From the NCBI GenBank assembly GCA_963851085.1, contig CAWKNX010000020.1, forward strand, positions 7,762-71,761: DNA of 64,000 bases, written 5' to 3'. Shown here one piece after another: positions 1 through 8,263 of the stretch. Source of the DNA: DATFVJ01 sp963851085 (GTDB lineage: Bacteria; Actinomycetota; Actinomycetes; Streptosporangiales; Streptosporangiaceae). The position numbers and the translations under genes are program-made. The notes beneath the pieces were generated by a model. The model worked only from the letters and a program-made list of their open reading frames with translations, ran no database searches and had not been told where the DNA came from. The number at the start of each line of letters is the position of its first letter. Positions within the stretch are counted from its first letter, which is position 1.

Positions 1-555
1 GGCGGTAACAGCCCAGCTAGCCAGCGGCGGAGCGCCCGCAACTGGCGCTCCTCACCCGGGTACACCCGCCGCCACCTAAGGCCGGTCGCAGGGACCGAGG
101 ACATTCCTGATGCGCGCGGACCATGTTCTGGGATTCCGCTAGTGACAGGCATTCATCCTCCTGAAGCGGCTGGAGTCCGTGGTGGGCATGGCGGTGCTGG
201 CAGGATCACGACCCGCGGCTCACATCGAGAGCGGTGGATGCACCGCGTCCGCGGTTTGCCCGTCATCGGCCGCTCTGAGTACCTGAAGTCGCGGTGCAAG
301 AGCGTCACCCCCGCCCTCTCTCTCGTGACAGCCCGGCGCCGGCGCGAGACCCGTTGCAGCCAGGGCGTCCGCGGCGTCTTGAGAGGCATGGCGCCTGTTT
401 CTCAGCACCGCTGGGCGGGTGTGATTTCCGTACGGCTGCCATGTCTGGTCCCCTCGTTCACTCGTCGTCCTGTATGGGTTTGCTCGCCGGACAGGCAACG
501 CTGCGATGCATTTGCGCCGCCCGGTGATCGACGGGGTGCGGACGACCATAACATA
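1..555. other. no gene recognised at the window start
   Basis: Several short overlapping open frames occur here, but none has a convincing ribosome binding site, protein-like composition or a family I recognise. It may hold the distal end of a neighbouring gene or an upstream control region. Confidence 0.4.
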
Positions 556-589
556 GAATATTCACTGTGCATATGCATATCGAATATTT
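556..589. promoter_or_regulatory. AT-rich inverted repeat upstream of the XRE regulator
   Basis: AATATTC (557-563) and GAATATT (582-588) flank a small ATGCAT-containing core in an AT-rich island that contrasts with the surrounding GC-rich DNA. It lies about 95 bp before the start of the XRE/DUF5753 gene. Promoter or operator function is inferred from position and symmetry only. Confidence 0.4.
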
Positions 590-681
590 GGTTGCGCCAG
601 TGAGCCACTCTGACGTCGCGTAGTCTGCGGATGATCGCGCTCCGGCCCTCATCGCGCTGGAGGCACGAAGGGAGCGTGACG

Positions 682-1545
682 ATGCCCGCGAGCAGCGAAG
701 GGCCGACGGTCCGGCTGCGGCGCCTCGGCATGGAGTTGCGTGCGCTGCGCGAGGCCGCCGCGCTGAATTCCCAGCAGGCGGCCGACGAGCTGGGCTGCTC
801 ACAGTCGAAGATCAGCCGGGTCGAGACCGGCAAGTCGCCGGTGAGCGTCAGGGACGTCCGCGACCTGCTCGGCCTGTACGGGGTCACCGACGAGGAGCAG
901 CGTGAACGGCTCCTCGATCTGGCCAGGGAATCGCGGCAGCGCGGCTGGTGGGCGGAGTTCGGTTCGTGGCTCCCTTCCGGATTCGACACCTATGCCGGGA
1001 TGGAGGCCGCGACCGCCTCCGTCCGGGCGTATCAGGCCCAGCTCGTGCATGGGCTGCTCCAGACCGAGGACTACGCCAGGGCCCTGCTGCGCGCGCTGAG
1101 AACGGAGGACACCCGGGAGTCCGTCGAGAAGCTTGTCGAGTTCCGGATGGCCAGGCAAGCCCAGCTGACGCGGGACAAGAATCCCCTCCGGCTGTGGGTG
1201 ATCCTCGAAGAGGAGGTGCTCAAGCGCCCAATCGGCGGCCTGGCAGTCATGCAGGTCCAGTTGCAGCGCCTCCTGGAGGCGGCCGAGGAACCGGCGATCA
1301 CTATCCAGGTCCTGCCGACCGCGCGCGGAGCGCATGCCGGGCTGGACGGCTCCTTCTCGATCTTCGAGTTCCCCGACCCGGGCGACCGGGACGTCGCCTA
1401 CGTCGGCGGCCCGGTCGGCACCGTCTTCATCGAGAAGCTCGAGGACGTCAGGAGATTCGCCACCAGGTTTGATCACCTGCGGGCCGCCGCCCTCGACATA
1501 GGCGAGTCAGCCGACCTGATTGCCCGCACTGCACGGGACATGTGA
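682..1545 (+). CDS. XRE-family regulator with DUF5753 domain
   Basis: A protein of about 287 aa. Residues about 12-70 form a helix-turn-helix (ELRALREAAALNSQQAADEL, then SQSKISRVETGKSPVS). The rest is the DUF5753 region typical of actinomycete Scr1-type regulators, recognised by AYQAQLVHGLLQTEDYARAL and the later VLPTARGAHAGLDGSFSIFEF. ATG 682 is preferred because GGGAG lies 7 nt upstream; an in-frame GTG at 676 is possible. Such proteins are usually DNA-binding partners of DUF397 proteins, and a DUF397 gene follows 85 bp downstream. The cue it senses is unknown. Confidence 0.88.
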   Translation: MPASSEGPTVRLRRLGMELRALREAAALNSQQAADELGCSQSKISRVETGKSPVSVRDVRDLLGLYGVTDEEQRERLLDLARESRQRGWWAEFGSWLPSGFDTYAGMEAATASVRAYQAQLVHGLLQTEDYARALLRALRTEDTRESVEKLVEFRMARQAQLTRDKNPLRLWVILEEEVLKRPIGGLAVMQVQLQRLLEAAEEPAITIQVLPTARGAHAGLDGSFSIFEFPDPGDRDVAYVGGPVGTVFIEKLEDVRRFATRFDHLRAAALDIGESADLIARTARDM

Positions 1546-1630
1546 GCTGGGCATCCGCCCCCGTGTTCCGCGCACTCAGACCACGCCAGCCGGCGGAGAA
1601 TCTATCGAACGGCAGAACACAGGAGACCAA

Positions 1631-1870
1631 GTGACCCACCAGACCGGATCGGGCCCGCCCCGGCCGGATCCCCCCGCCCGCACGGCCTGGCGGAAGGCGA
1701 GAGCCAGCGACGCCAACAGCGGATGCGTCGAAGTAGCGTTCCTCGCCCACGGCCGCGTGGGTGTCCGTGACTCCAAAGACCGCAGCAAGCCCGCACTCGT
1801 GGTCACCGCCCCCGAGTGGGCTCGCTTCCTGGCCGGCGCCAAGACCGGGGAGTTCGACCTCCGGTCCTGA
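1631..1870 (+). CDS. DUF397 domain protein
   Basis: A small protein of about 79 aa with the DUF397 signature: AWRKARASDANSGCVEVA, then VGVRDSKD and a final EWARFLAGAKTGEF. GTG 1631 is chosen because AGGAG lies 5 nt upstream. DUF397 proteins are commonly encoded beside XRE/DUF5753 regulators in actinomycetes and are thought to act with them in developmental or toxin-antitoxin-like control. Here it directly follows such a regulator on the same strand, which supports one transcription unit. The molecular role of DUF397 is not established. Confidence 0.85.
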   Translation: MTHQTGSGPPRPDPPARTAWRKARASDANSGCVEVAFLAHGRVGVRDSKDRSKPALVVTAPEWARFLAGAKTGEFDLRS

Positions 1871-1910
1871 CGCCCCGCGCCTGCGTGGCGCTAAGCGGCC
1901 ATGCGAGACG

Positions 1911-1941
1911 TTGACTTATTCTCGTTCTGAATGAATTCTAC
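1911..1941 (+). promoter_or_regulatory. possible promoter before the repeat protein gene
   Basis: TTGACT at 1911-1916 resembles a -35 element. An AT-rich stretch containing AATTCT follows at about 17-bp spacing, ahead of the gene starting at 1970. The -10 match is poor, so this is tentative. Confidence 0.3.
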
Positions 1942-1969
1942 GAGTCATGCCCTCATAGAAAGGATTCGG

Positions 1970-2308
1970 ATGTTACTCCAGCTCCTCCGCAGCGGCTGCG
2001 GCGACGGCAAGACCTGCCCTGCCCTGCATCAGACAGACCGCGGCACTGTCGTGATCCAGGGGTGGGCGGTCACAGAATCCGAACCCCGCCCGCTTCCCGG
2101 CGAGGAAGCGATCGAGGTACCGGCCGGGCTGCTCGCCGAGGCGCTCCACACCTGCCCAGCCCTGCACCATACGGGCCAGGGCACCGTCCTGATCCACGGA
2201 TTGCCGGTGACCGACCCCGAAGCGCTCCGGCAACTGCGCCTGCCAATGGGTGAGCAAGCGATCGAGGTACCGGCCGAACTGCTCGCCGAGGTGCTCCAGG
2301 CATGCTGA
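1970..2308 (+). CDS. small protein with two internal repeats
   Basis: About 112 aa made mostly of two copies of a unit of about 45 residues: CPALHQTDRGTVVIQGWAVT ending in EAIEVPAGLLAEAL, then CPALHHTGQGTVLIHGLPVT ending in QAIEVPAELLAEVL. ATG 1970 is preferred over ATG 1931 because GAAAGGA lies 6 nt upstream. The gene overlaps the DUF6879 gene by 7 bp, so the two are probably co-translated. Similar small proteins accompany DUF6879 genes in actinomycetes, usually with one unit. Function unknown; the duplicated unit might reflect binding of two partners (inference). Confidence 0.7.
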   Translation: MLLQLLRSGCGDGKTCPALHQTDRGTVVIQGWAVTESEPRPLPGEEAIEVPAGLLAEALHTCPALHHTGQGTVLIHGLPVTDPEALRQLRLPMGEQAIEVPAELLAEVLQAC

Positions 2309-2865
2309 GTGAGGCTGATCTCGATCCGTTCTTCGACGCGATCCGCCGCGAGGCGTTCCGGCTGGAGGCGCTGCCCGCGTACGCCGTCCCGGTGGAGTCG
2401 GCCGGGTTGCGCGCCTACCGGGCCGGCGAGCCGTTCCAGAGGAGCGAAGCGGGCCATGCGTTCAACGAGTACATCCGGGGCCAAGTCGAAGCGGGCGTGA
2501 CCTGGCACCGGGTCCGCGTCGTGCGCAGCCCCTTGACCGAGTACGAGCGGTGGGAGTGCGAGTGGGTGTACAAGCTGAGCGAGCAGGTCGGCCACCACAC
2601 GTTCGTCCTCGACCTGACCGAGACCCCCGGCCCGCCACGGCTGCCCCAATACGACTGGTGGATGCTCGACGAGCAGACGGTGCTGCGCTTCCATTACGAC
2701 GACGAGGGCCAGTTCCTGGGCGCGGACCCCATCGAGGCGCCGGAGCAGGTGGCCGAGTACGTCCGGTACCGTGATGCGGCGCTCGTGGCGGCGGTCCCGT
2801 TCCCGCGGTACTGGGCCGCTCACCCGCAGTTCTGGCGTGAGAACTGGCTCAGAAGCCAGGCGTGA
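2302..2865 (+). CDS. DUF6879 family protein
   Basis: A 187-aa protein with the features I associate with DUF6879: DLDPFFDAIRREAFRLEALPAYAV at the N-terminus, FNEYIRGQVEAGVTWHRVRVV in the middle and DWWMLDEQTVLRFHYDDEGQ near the C-terminus. It starts inside the end of the preceding repeat protein gene. DUF6879 proteins are frequent neighbours of XRE/DUF5753 regulators in filamentous actinomycetes and have no known biochemical activity. Its place between two such regulators supports a functional link with them. Confidence 0.82.
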   Translation: MLSEADLDPFFDAIRREAFRLEALPAYAVPVESAGLRAYRAGEPFQRSEAGHAFNEYIRGQVEAGVTWHRVRVVRSPLTEYERWECEWVYKLSEQVGHHTFVLDLTETPGPPRLPQYDWWMLDEQTVLRFHYDDEGQFLGADPIEAPEQVAEYVRYRDAALVAAVPFPRYWAAHPQFWRENWLRSQA

Positions 2866-2894
2866 TCGTCCGCAGCCCTAGAATCCGGGGGTGA

Positions 2895-3734
2895 ATGGAC
2901 CCGGAACGTTATCTCACTGATCGCGAGCGGCTGGCCACCGCGCTGCGGGACCTGCGCCAGAGCGCGGGCCTGACCGGCGTGGAAGCCGCGCGCCGGGCAC
3001 GCATGTCCCAACCCAAGATCTCCAAGCTCGAGAACGGCCACCTGCTGCCATCGGTAAAGGACGTGCAGGCCCTGCTCGCCCTTTACCGGGCCAGCCCTGC
3101 CGAACGCGAGGCCTTGCTCGAACTAGCAGGCCGGCTGCACGCCACGATCGAGAGCAACCGCACCATCCTGCGCCGCGGCGCGGCCCGCACCCAGGCCCGG
3201 CTCGCCCAGCTGGAACTGAGCGCCACGACGCTGCGGTACTTCTCCCCGGTCGTCATCCCGGGGCTGCTCCAGACAGCGGAGTACATGCGCCGCGTGTTCT
3301 CCCTCGAATTGTCCGGCGCCGAACTCGCCCGTACGGTGGCCGCCCGGCAGGAACGGCAGCAGACCTTGTACGACACGTCCAAGGCGTTCACGTTCGTAGT
3401 CACCGAGGCGGCCCTGCGGTGGCAATTCTGCCCGGAGAATGTCATGGCCGCCCAGGCCAGCCACATCGCGTCCCTCGCGACCCTCACGAACGTAGACATC
3501 GGCGTGATCTTCCTGGGCGCTCCCGTCGGCGAAATTCCGCTGCACGGTTACCAGATCTTCGATGACCAGCTGGTCAGCATCGAGCTGGAGCACGCCATCG
3601 TGACCGTGGCAGATCCGCGCGACGTTGCCACCTACCTCAGGTTGTTCGCGATCATGTCGGAGGCGGCCGAGTTCGGCCAGACGGCCCGCTCCCGCCTGGC
3701 GGGGATGGGCGGTGCCAGGAACAGCCAGGGCTGA
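2895..3734 (+). CDS. second XRE-family regulator with DUF5753 domain
   Basis: 279 aa. The N-terminal helix-turn-helix (LRQSAGLTGVEAARRARMSQ, PKISKLENGHLLPSVKDV) is followed by a DUF5753 region with YFSPVVIPGLLQTAEYMRRVF and a late VDIGVIFLGAPVGEIPLHGY. It is a paralogue of the regulator at 682-1545, with low identity outside the motifs. It lies 29 bp after the DUF6879 gene, so the DUF6879 protein is probably its direct partner. Downstream (3765-3810) is AT-rich DNA with two ACTTGAA direct repeats that could be a regulatory site. Confidence 0.87.
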   Translation: MDPERYLTDRERLATALRDLRQSAGLTGVEAARRARMSQPKISKLENGHLLPSVKDVQALLALYRASPAEREALLELAGRLHATIESNRTILRRGAARTQARLAQLELSATTLRYFSPVVIPGLLQTAEYMRRVFSLELSGAELARTVAARQERQQTLYDTSKAFTFVVTEAALRWQFCPENVMAAQASHIASLATLTNVDIGVIFLGAPVGEIPLHGYQIFDDQLVSIELEHAIVTVADPRDVATYLRLFAIMSEAAEFGQTARSRLAGMGGARNSQG

Positions 3735-3865
3735 CTCCCGCCGACAGGACGCACTCGTTGAGTACTCATTCATTCTTTGTAAGCATCACTTGAAGTATTC
3801 ATCGCCAACTTGAATAATGGGTAGAGATGCGGCTCGCCGGCAGCCCACCTCTGAGGACGGCGTCG

Positions 3866-3990
3866 ATGACAACCTCGCCCGGATCAGGCCCGCCCGCCAC
3901 CGGTCAGCACACGGACCTGAGACTGGACCGGCCGACCCCGGCCAGGATGTACGACTACTTCCTCGGCGGGACAACTTCGCCGCAACAGTG
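3866..3990 (+). pseudogene. N-terminal fragment of a DUF574-type SAM methyltransferase
   Basis: From ATG 3866 the translation reads MTTSPGSGPPATGQHTDL, then RPTPARMYDYFLGG, the conserved start of the actinomycete DUF574 (PF04672) methyltransferases; compare ARIWNYWLGGKDNY in the intact gene at 15309-16124. Directly after LGG the frame is lost: the bases for DNFAA continue in another frame, and then similarity ends. A small indel followed by loss of the rest of the gene explains this. Confidence 0.65.
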
Positions 3991-4679
3991 GTGGCGGCGA
4001 TCGGCAGCCATCTGTGCTGGCTGTCGCTGTACATGGTGGCGTGCCAGGTGCCGTCCGGGTCGGGGGTGGCGTGGATGGCGACGAGGACCAGGACCAGCGG
4101 CGGTTCATCCTGCCCGGTCTGCTGGCGCCGGGCGTGTATGCCGATGAGCAGCGCGGGCCGGTCGAGGCGGTAATCCAGGCCCCGCCCGGCGGCCCCTGCC
4201 GGATGCGATGGTCGAGGATGCCGGCCGTACGCAGGAGGTCCTGCAGGGCTGACCGCTGCGCGTACCTGATCGCGCCAGATGTCCGCGGCCGGATGCCCGG
4301 CGGCAGCTCCAGCGGCTCGGTGGCCAGGAACTGGCACGGGATCCGGCGGAGCGCGAGCAGCCTCCGCAGGTGGGGCTTGGCGTCGGTGTCCCTGGCGATG
4401 GGAATGGCCGGTCGTGGGGGCCTGGGGGCGGAAGCTGCCGGGCAGCACGCTCCCGGCGCTGGGCAGGGTGAGGGGCTCTAGCGCGCAGGCTTCCATGATC
4501 TTCGGGATGGCAGGGCTGAGGAGGTGCCGCCAGGGGTCGGTCTCGGCGAGGGGGTCGCTGTCGGGGCGGCGGCGGTGGTCAACGGGCAGCCGCATGACCG
4601 GGGTGCCGGGCGCGTCGCGGGCGATCCAGGTGTTCTTGACTCCCGCCCAGTGGCCGGCGAGGCGGGAGAGGTGAGCGCC
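3991..4679 (-). other. unrecognised open frame downstream of the DUF6855-like gene
   Basis: On the minus strand the frame of the DUF6855-like gene stays open after its stop, reading HLSRLAGHWAGVKNTWIARD and later LLIGIHARRQQTGQDEPPLV. The ends look protein-like, but the middle is proline/alanine-rich and typical of out-of-frame GC-rich DNA. No ribosome binding site or start is convincing. It is perhaps a decayed gene; I do not recognise a family. Confidence 0.2.
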
Positions 4680-5096
4680 TCAGATGGCGCGCATTCTGTT
4701 GTTGCGGGGGCCGTGCTCGACCTCGGCGAGGCCCAGTGCCTCCAGGACGGGCGGGACGTAGTTGCCGAACCGGCCACGCAGGCCCTTCTTCAGGCCGTAC
4801 CAGCCACCGACCGGGTTGGCGGCCGACCTGGCCCAGGCCTCGACCGTGCCTTCCTTGGCCTCTTTCTGCTCGTCGGCGTTGCCCAGCGGCATCCAGTCGC
4901 CGTGTTCCTTCAGCATCTTCTGCAGGTCCTCGATGCAGCGGAGCTGGTAGCGCAGCTGCGTCGAGCCAACCTGGACGACGAGCGCCGGCGGCTCGGAGTT
5001 TTCGTCGCGCCACGCGTCGAACTCGGACTTGCCTGGTGGCGTGCTCAGGACCCACGGATCGGCGGCGGTTCCCGATCCCTCGGTTTCGGTGGTCAT
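4680..5096 (-). CDS. DUF6855-like protein
   Basis: 138 aa, soluble, with WVLSTPPGKSEFDAWRDE near the N-terminus, VGSTQLRYQLRCIEDLQKML in the middle and NPVGGWYGLKKGLRGRFGNY before a C-terminal EVEHGPRNNRMRA. This pattern matches a conserved actinomycete family I know as DUF6855. ATG 5096 is chosen because GGGAG lies 6 nt upstream. It is divergent from the WYL regulator gene with a 96-bp gap, so that regulator may control it (inference). Function unknown. Confidence 0.7.
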   Translation of the reverse strand: MTTETEGSGTAADPWVLSTPPGKSEFDAWRDENSEPPALVVQVGSTQLRYQLRCIEDLQKMLKEHGDWMPLGNADEQKEAKEGTVEAWARSAANPVGGWYGLKKGLRGRFGNYVPPVLEALGLAEVEHGPRNNRMRAI

Positions 5097-5155
5097 CGCG
5101 TGCTCCCTTCCCTCTGGCCTGTCCCTCTGGCCTGGAATTATGACACCCGATACAT

Positions 5156-5168
5156 GACATCTCTTGTC
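5156..5168. promoter_or_regulatory. candidate operator in a divergent promoter region
   Basis: GACA-N5-TGTC (5156-5168) is a short inverted repeat between the divergent DUF6855-like and WYL regulator genes. TATCTT at 5181-5186 ends 6 nt before GTG 5193, as expected for the -10 box of a leaderless transcript. Autoregulation by the WYL protein is an inference. Confidence 0.3.
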
Positions 5169-5192
5169 TCGATTCGCGGCTATCTTTGACGC

Positions 5193-5774
5193 GTGCGCGC
5201 CGGCCGACTCGTCAGACTGCTGAGCTTGCTGCAAGCCCGGGGCCGGATGACCGCGCAGGAGCTAGCCGGCGAGCTCGAGGTATCGGAGCGCACCATCGCG
5301 CGGGACATCGAAGCGCTCAGCGTTGCCGCCATCCCGGTATATGCGGTCAGGGGCTGCCGCGGCGGCTTCGAGCTTCTCGGCGGATTCACGGCCGATCTCC
5401 CTGTCGCCGCGGATCCGCGTGACCGTCCGCGTGGCGCCGGTGTGCGGCGCGCGCGGGTGCGTCTTTCGCCGCGCGGCCGGCGGCTCGCGGCGCTTACCGG
5501 CCACCCGGGCGGCGTCCGGATCCGCAGTAACGCTCCTCGCGTCGAAGGGCGGCACGACTGGGTCGAGGCCACCGTTGCCATCGAGTCGGTCGACTCGGCG
5601 GTGCTCGAAATGCTCGCCCTCGGGGCTGAGGTCGAGGTGGTGCACCCGCCAGAACTGCGAAGGCAGGTGCGCGAAGCCGCCGGGCGGCTCGCCGAGTTGC
5701 ACACCGACGCCAGCGCCGCCGACAGTACGGCCGCCAGTGCCGTTGGCAGCGCCGATGACAGCGCGGCGCAGTGA
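5193..5774 (+). CDS. WYL-domain transcriptional regulator, probably shortened
   Basis: 193 aa. Residues 1-60 are a DeoR-like winged helix-turn-helix (RLVRLLSLLQARGRMTAQEL, then VSERTIARDIEAL). The C-terminal part resembles the WCX extension of WYL regulators (VEATVAIESVDSAVLEMLAL, GAEVEVVHPPELRRQVREA). The central WYL beta-barrel is mostly absent: typical members of this group are 220-330 aa. It therefore probably derives from a full-size regulator by internal deletion, or belongs to a compact subgroup. The alanine/serine-rich tail is unusual. Confidence 0.72.
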   Translation: MRAGRLVRLLSLLQARGRMTAQELAGELEVSERTIARDIEALSVAAIPVYAVRGCRGGFELLGGFTADLPVAADPRDRPRGAGVRRARVRLSPRGRRLAALTGHPGGVRIRSNAPRVEGRHDWVEATVAIESVDSAVLEMLALGAEVEVVHPPELRRQVREAAGRLAELHTDASAADSTAASAVGSADDSAAQ

Positions 5775-5866
5775 GCCCATCTTGCGCGGAGTAAGAACCC
5801 CTGATGTCCTGGATGGGCAAAACGTCCAGGTTGCGGCCCTGCGGGCCGCTCAGGTGGTGATCCGTC

Positions 5867-8233
5867 GTGACCCACGCGCTCTCGGAGCAACCGCCAGCCG
5901 GCATGGCTGCCGATGACGCCACGCTCGAAGTCCTGCGCGCGATAGAGCGGCGCGTGCTGTGGCTGTCGACCGCGATCGTCCATCACGCCAACCGGGTGCG
6001 CCCGAACCCCACGGGATTGAAGGTCGGCGGGCATCAGGCATCGAGTGCGTCGATGGTGTCCATCACGACGGCGCTGTGGTTCCGCCAGTTGACGGCGGGT
6101 GACCGGGTATCGGTGAAACCGCACGCTTCGCCGGTACTGCACGCGATCAACTACCTGCTTGGCGCGCTGGACGAGCGGTATCTGACGACGTTGCGCGCGT
6201 TCGGCGGGCTGCAGAGCTACCCGAGCCGGTCCAAGGACCCCGACCCGGTGGACTACTCGACAGGTTCGGTGGGCGTCGGGGCCACCGCACCGGTCTGGGG
6301 AGCACTGGCGCGCCGGTACGTGAACACCCACATGGGGGGCGCTGGGACAGGCCGGCAGTACTCGCTGCTCGGTGACGCGGAACTGGACGAGGGCGCCTGC
6401 TGGGAGGCAATCCTGGATCCCACGGTGGCGGAACTTGGCGAGGTGGTGTGGATCGTCGATCTCAACCGCCAGTCACTGGACCGGGTGGTGCCCAACATCG
6501 GCGCCCCGCGATTGCAGGGCATGTTCAGCGCGGCCGGATGGCAGGTGCTCACGGTCAAATACGGGCAGCCCTTGCTCGCGCTGTTCGCGGAGCCGGGCGG
6601 CGAGGCCCTGCGCCGCCGGATCGACGAGATGCCCAACCCGGAGTTCCAGCGGCTGCTGCGGTGCACCGCCGGTCAGGTGCGGGAGCGACTGCCGGGCAGT
6701 GGTGCCCGCGCCGAGCCGATCAGACGCTTGGTCGCCGCGGTGAGCGACGACGCGCTGCACGCGGCGATCCGCAGCCTTGGCGGACATGACCAGGCCGCGC
6801 TGGCCGGCGCGTTCGCGGCGATCGAGGATTCCAGGCCGACGGTGATCTTCGCCTACACGGTGAAGGGGTACGGGCTGCCGACCGAAGGGCATCCGCAGAA
6901 TCACTCCTCGTTGCTCACCGAGGGCCAGATGCGCGACCTGGCAGCACGGCTGGGCACGGATCCCGATCAGCCGTGGGCAAGGTTCCCGGCCGGCAGCGCG
7001 GAAGCCGAGCTTTGCGCGGCGACGGCCATCAGGTTGCTGCGGCACGAGCCAGGGCTGGCCGGTGCGGCGGAGATACCGGCCGACCTCGGCCGCACCCCAC
7101 GTGGGAAGACGACCACGCAGGCCGCGCTCGGCCGCGCGCTGCTCGACCTCACCAGGCAGGCGCCGGAGGCCGCACGCAGGGTGGTGACGGTGAGTCCTGA
7201 CGTCAGCTCGAGCACGAACCTGGGCGGCTGGGTGAACAAGGTCGGGGTCTGGTCGGTATCCGAGCGCGTGGACTGGTTCGCGGACGACGGCGAGACGATC
7301 CTGCACTGGCGCGAAACCACCGCGGGCCAGCACATCGAGCTGGGGATCGCCGAGACCAACCTGGTCGGCCTGCTCGGCGAGCTCGGGGCCACCTGGAGCC
7401 GGTGGGGGCAGCCACTGCTGCCGATCGGGGTGCTCTACGACCCGTTCGTCGAGCGCGCGCTCGAACCGTGGTCGTTCGGCATCTATGCCGGCGGGCAGTC
7501 CATCCTCATCGGCACGCCGTCAGGGGTCAGCCTCGCCCCGGAGGGCGGGGCACATCAGTCGATCACCACCCCGTCGATCGGCGCCGAGCAGCCCGGCTGC
7601 ATCAGCTACGAGCCGGCCTTTGCCCTCGACGCCGAGTGGTGCCTGCTGGCCAGCCTGGCCAGGCTGGGCAGGCCCGATGGCCGGTCGGCCTACCTGCGCC
7701 TCGCCACCCGGCCGGTGGACCAGGCACTGGCGGCGGTGCCAGGCGACCCAGCCGCGCGGGAACTGCGGCGGCGGCAGGTCGTCGCCGGTGCCTACCCGAT
7801 CCGGCGGCACCCCGGGCCACAGGTGACGATCGCCGCCATGGGAGCGGTGCTGACCGAGGCACTGGCAGCCGCCGACCGCCTCGATCGCAGCGGCATCAGC
7901 GCCGACGTCACGTGCGTGACCAGCCCGGGCCTGCTCTTCCAGGCCGTGCAGGCGCGCTACGGACTCCAGCAGGCACCGGATTGGGTCCTCGGCCAGGTGT
8001 TCCCGGCCAGCCGGGCAAGGCCGATGGTCACCGTCCTTGACGGGCACCCCCACACGCTGGCCTTCCTGGCCGGCATCAACCAGGTCCCCGCCGTGCACCT
8101 GGGCGTCACCCGCTTCGGCCAGTCCGGGGGTATCGATGACGTCTACCGCTACCACGGGCTGGATACCGACAGCATCGTCCGCGCCGGGCTCGAGCTTGCC
8201 ACGAGAGGGCCAGCCACCGAACGGGCCGGGTAG
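5867..8233 (+). CDS. AceE-like transketolase-family ThDP enzyme
   Basis: 788 aa, with the fold order of homodimeric pyruvate dehydrogenase E1/transketolase: an N-terminal ThDP domain with NPTGLKVGGHQASSASM, VKPHASPVLHAINYLLG and the ThDP/Mg motif LGDAELDEGACWEAI followed by IVDLNRQSLD; a pyrimidine-binding domain from about residue 410 (VSPDVSSSTNLGGW, HIELGIAETNLVGLLGELG); and a C-terminal transketolase-like domain. AceE proteins are usually about 900 aa, so this is a shorter relative. No E2 or E3 genes are nearby, so the substrate (pyruvate or another 2-oxoacid) cannot be fixed. It starts at GTG 5867 and converges with the operon ending at 8264. Confidence 0.82.
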   Translation: MTHALSEQPPAGMAADDATLEVLRAIERRVLWLSTAIVHHANRVRPNPTGLKVGGHQASSASMVSITTALWFRQLTAGDRVSVKPHASPVLHAINYLLGALDERYLTTLRAFGGLQSYPSRSKDPDPVDYSTGSVGVGATAPVWGALARRYVNTHMGGAGTGRQYSLLGDAELDEGACWEAILDPTVAELGEVVWIVDLNRQSLDRVVPNIGAPRLQGMFSAAGWQVLTVKYGQPLLALFAEPGGEALRRRIDEMPNPEFQRLLRCTAGQVRERLPGSGARAEPIRRLVAAVSDDALHAAIRSLGGHDQAALAGAFAAIEDSRPTVIFAYTVKGYGLPTEGHPQNHSSLLTEGQMRDLAARLGTDPDQPWARFPAGSAEAELCAATAIRLLRHEPGLAGAAEIPADLGRTPRGKTTTQAALGRALLDLTRQAPEAARRVVTVSPDVSSSTNLGGWVNKVGVWSVSERVDWFADDGETILHWRETTAGQHIELGIAETNLVGLLGELGATWSRWGQPLLPIGVLYDPFVERALEPWSFGIYAGGQSILIGTPSGVSLAPEGGAHQSITTPSIGAEQPGCISYEPAFALDAEWCLLASLARLGRPDGRSAYLRLATRPVDQALAAVPGDPAARELRRRQVVAGAYPIRRHPGPQVTIAAMGAVLTEALAAADRLDRSGISADVTCVTSPGLLFQAVQARYGLQQAPDWVLGQVFPASRARPMVTVLDGHPHTLAFLAGINQVPAVHLGVTRFGQSGGIDDVYRYHGLDTDSIVRAGLELATRGPATERAG

Positions 8234-8263
8234 ACGGCTGTCCGGGCGGGTCAGAGATGCCGG

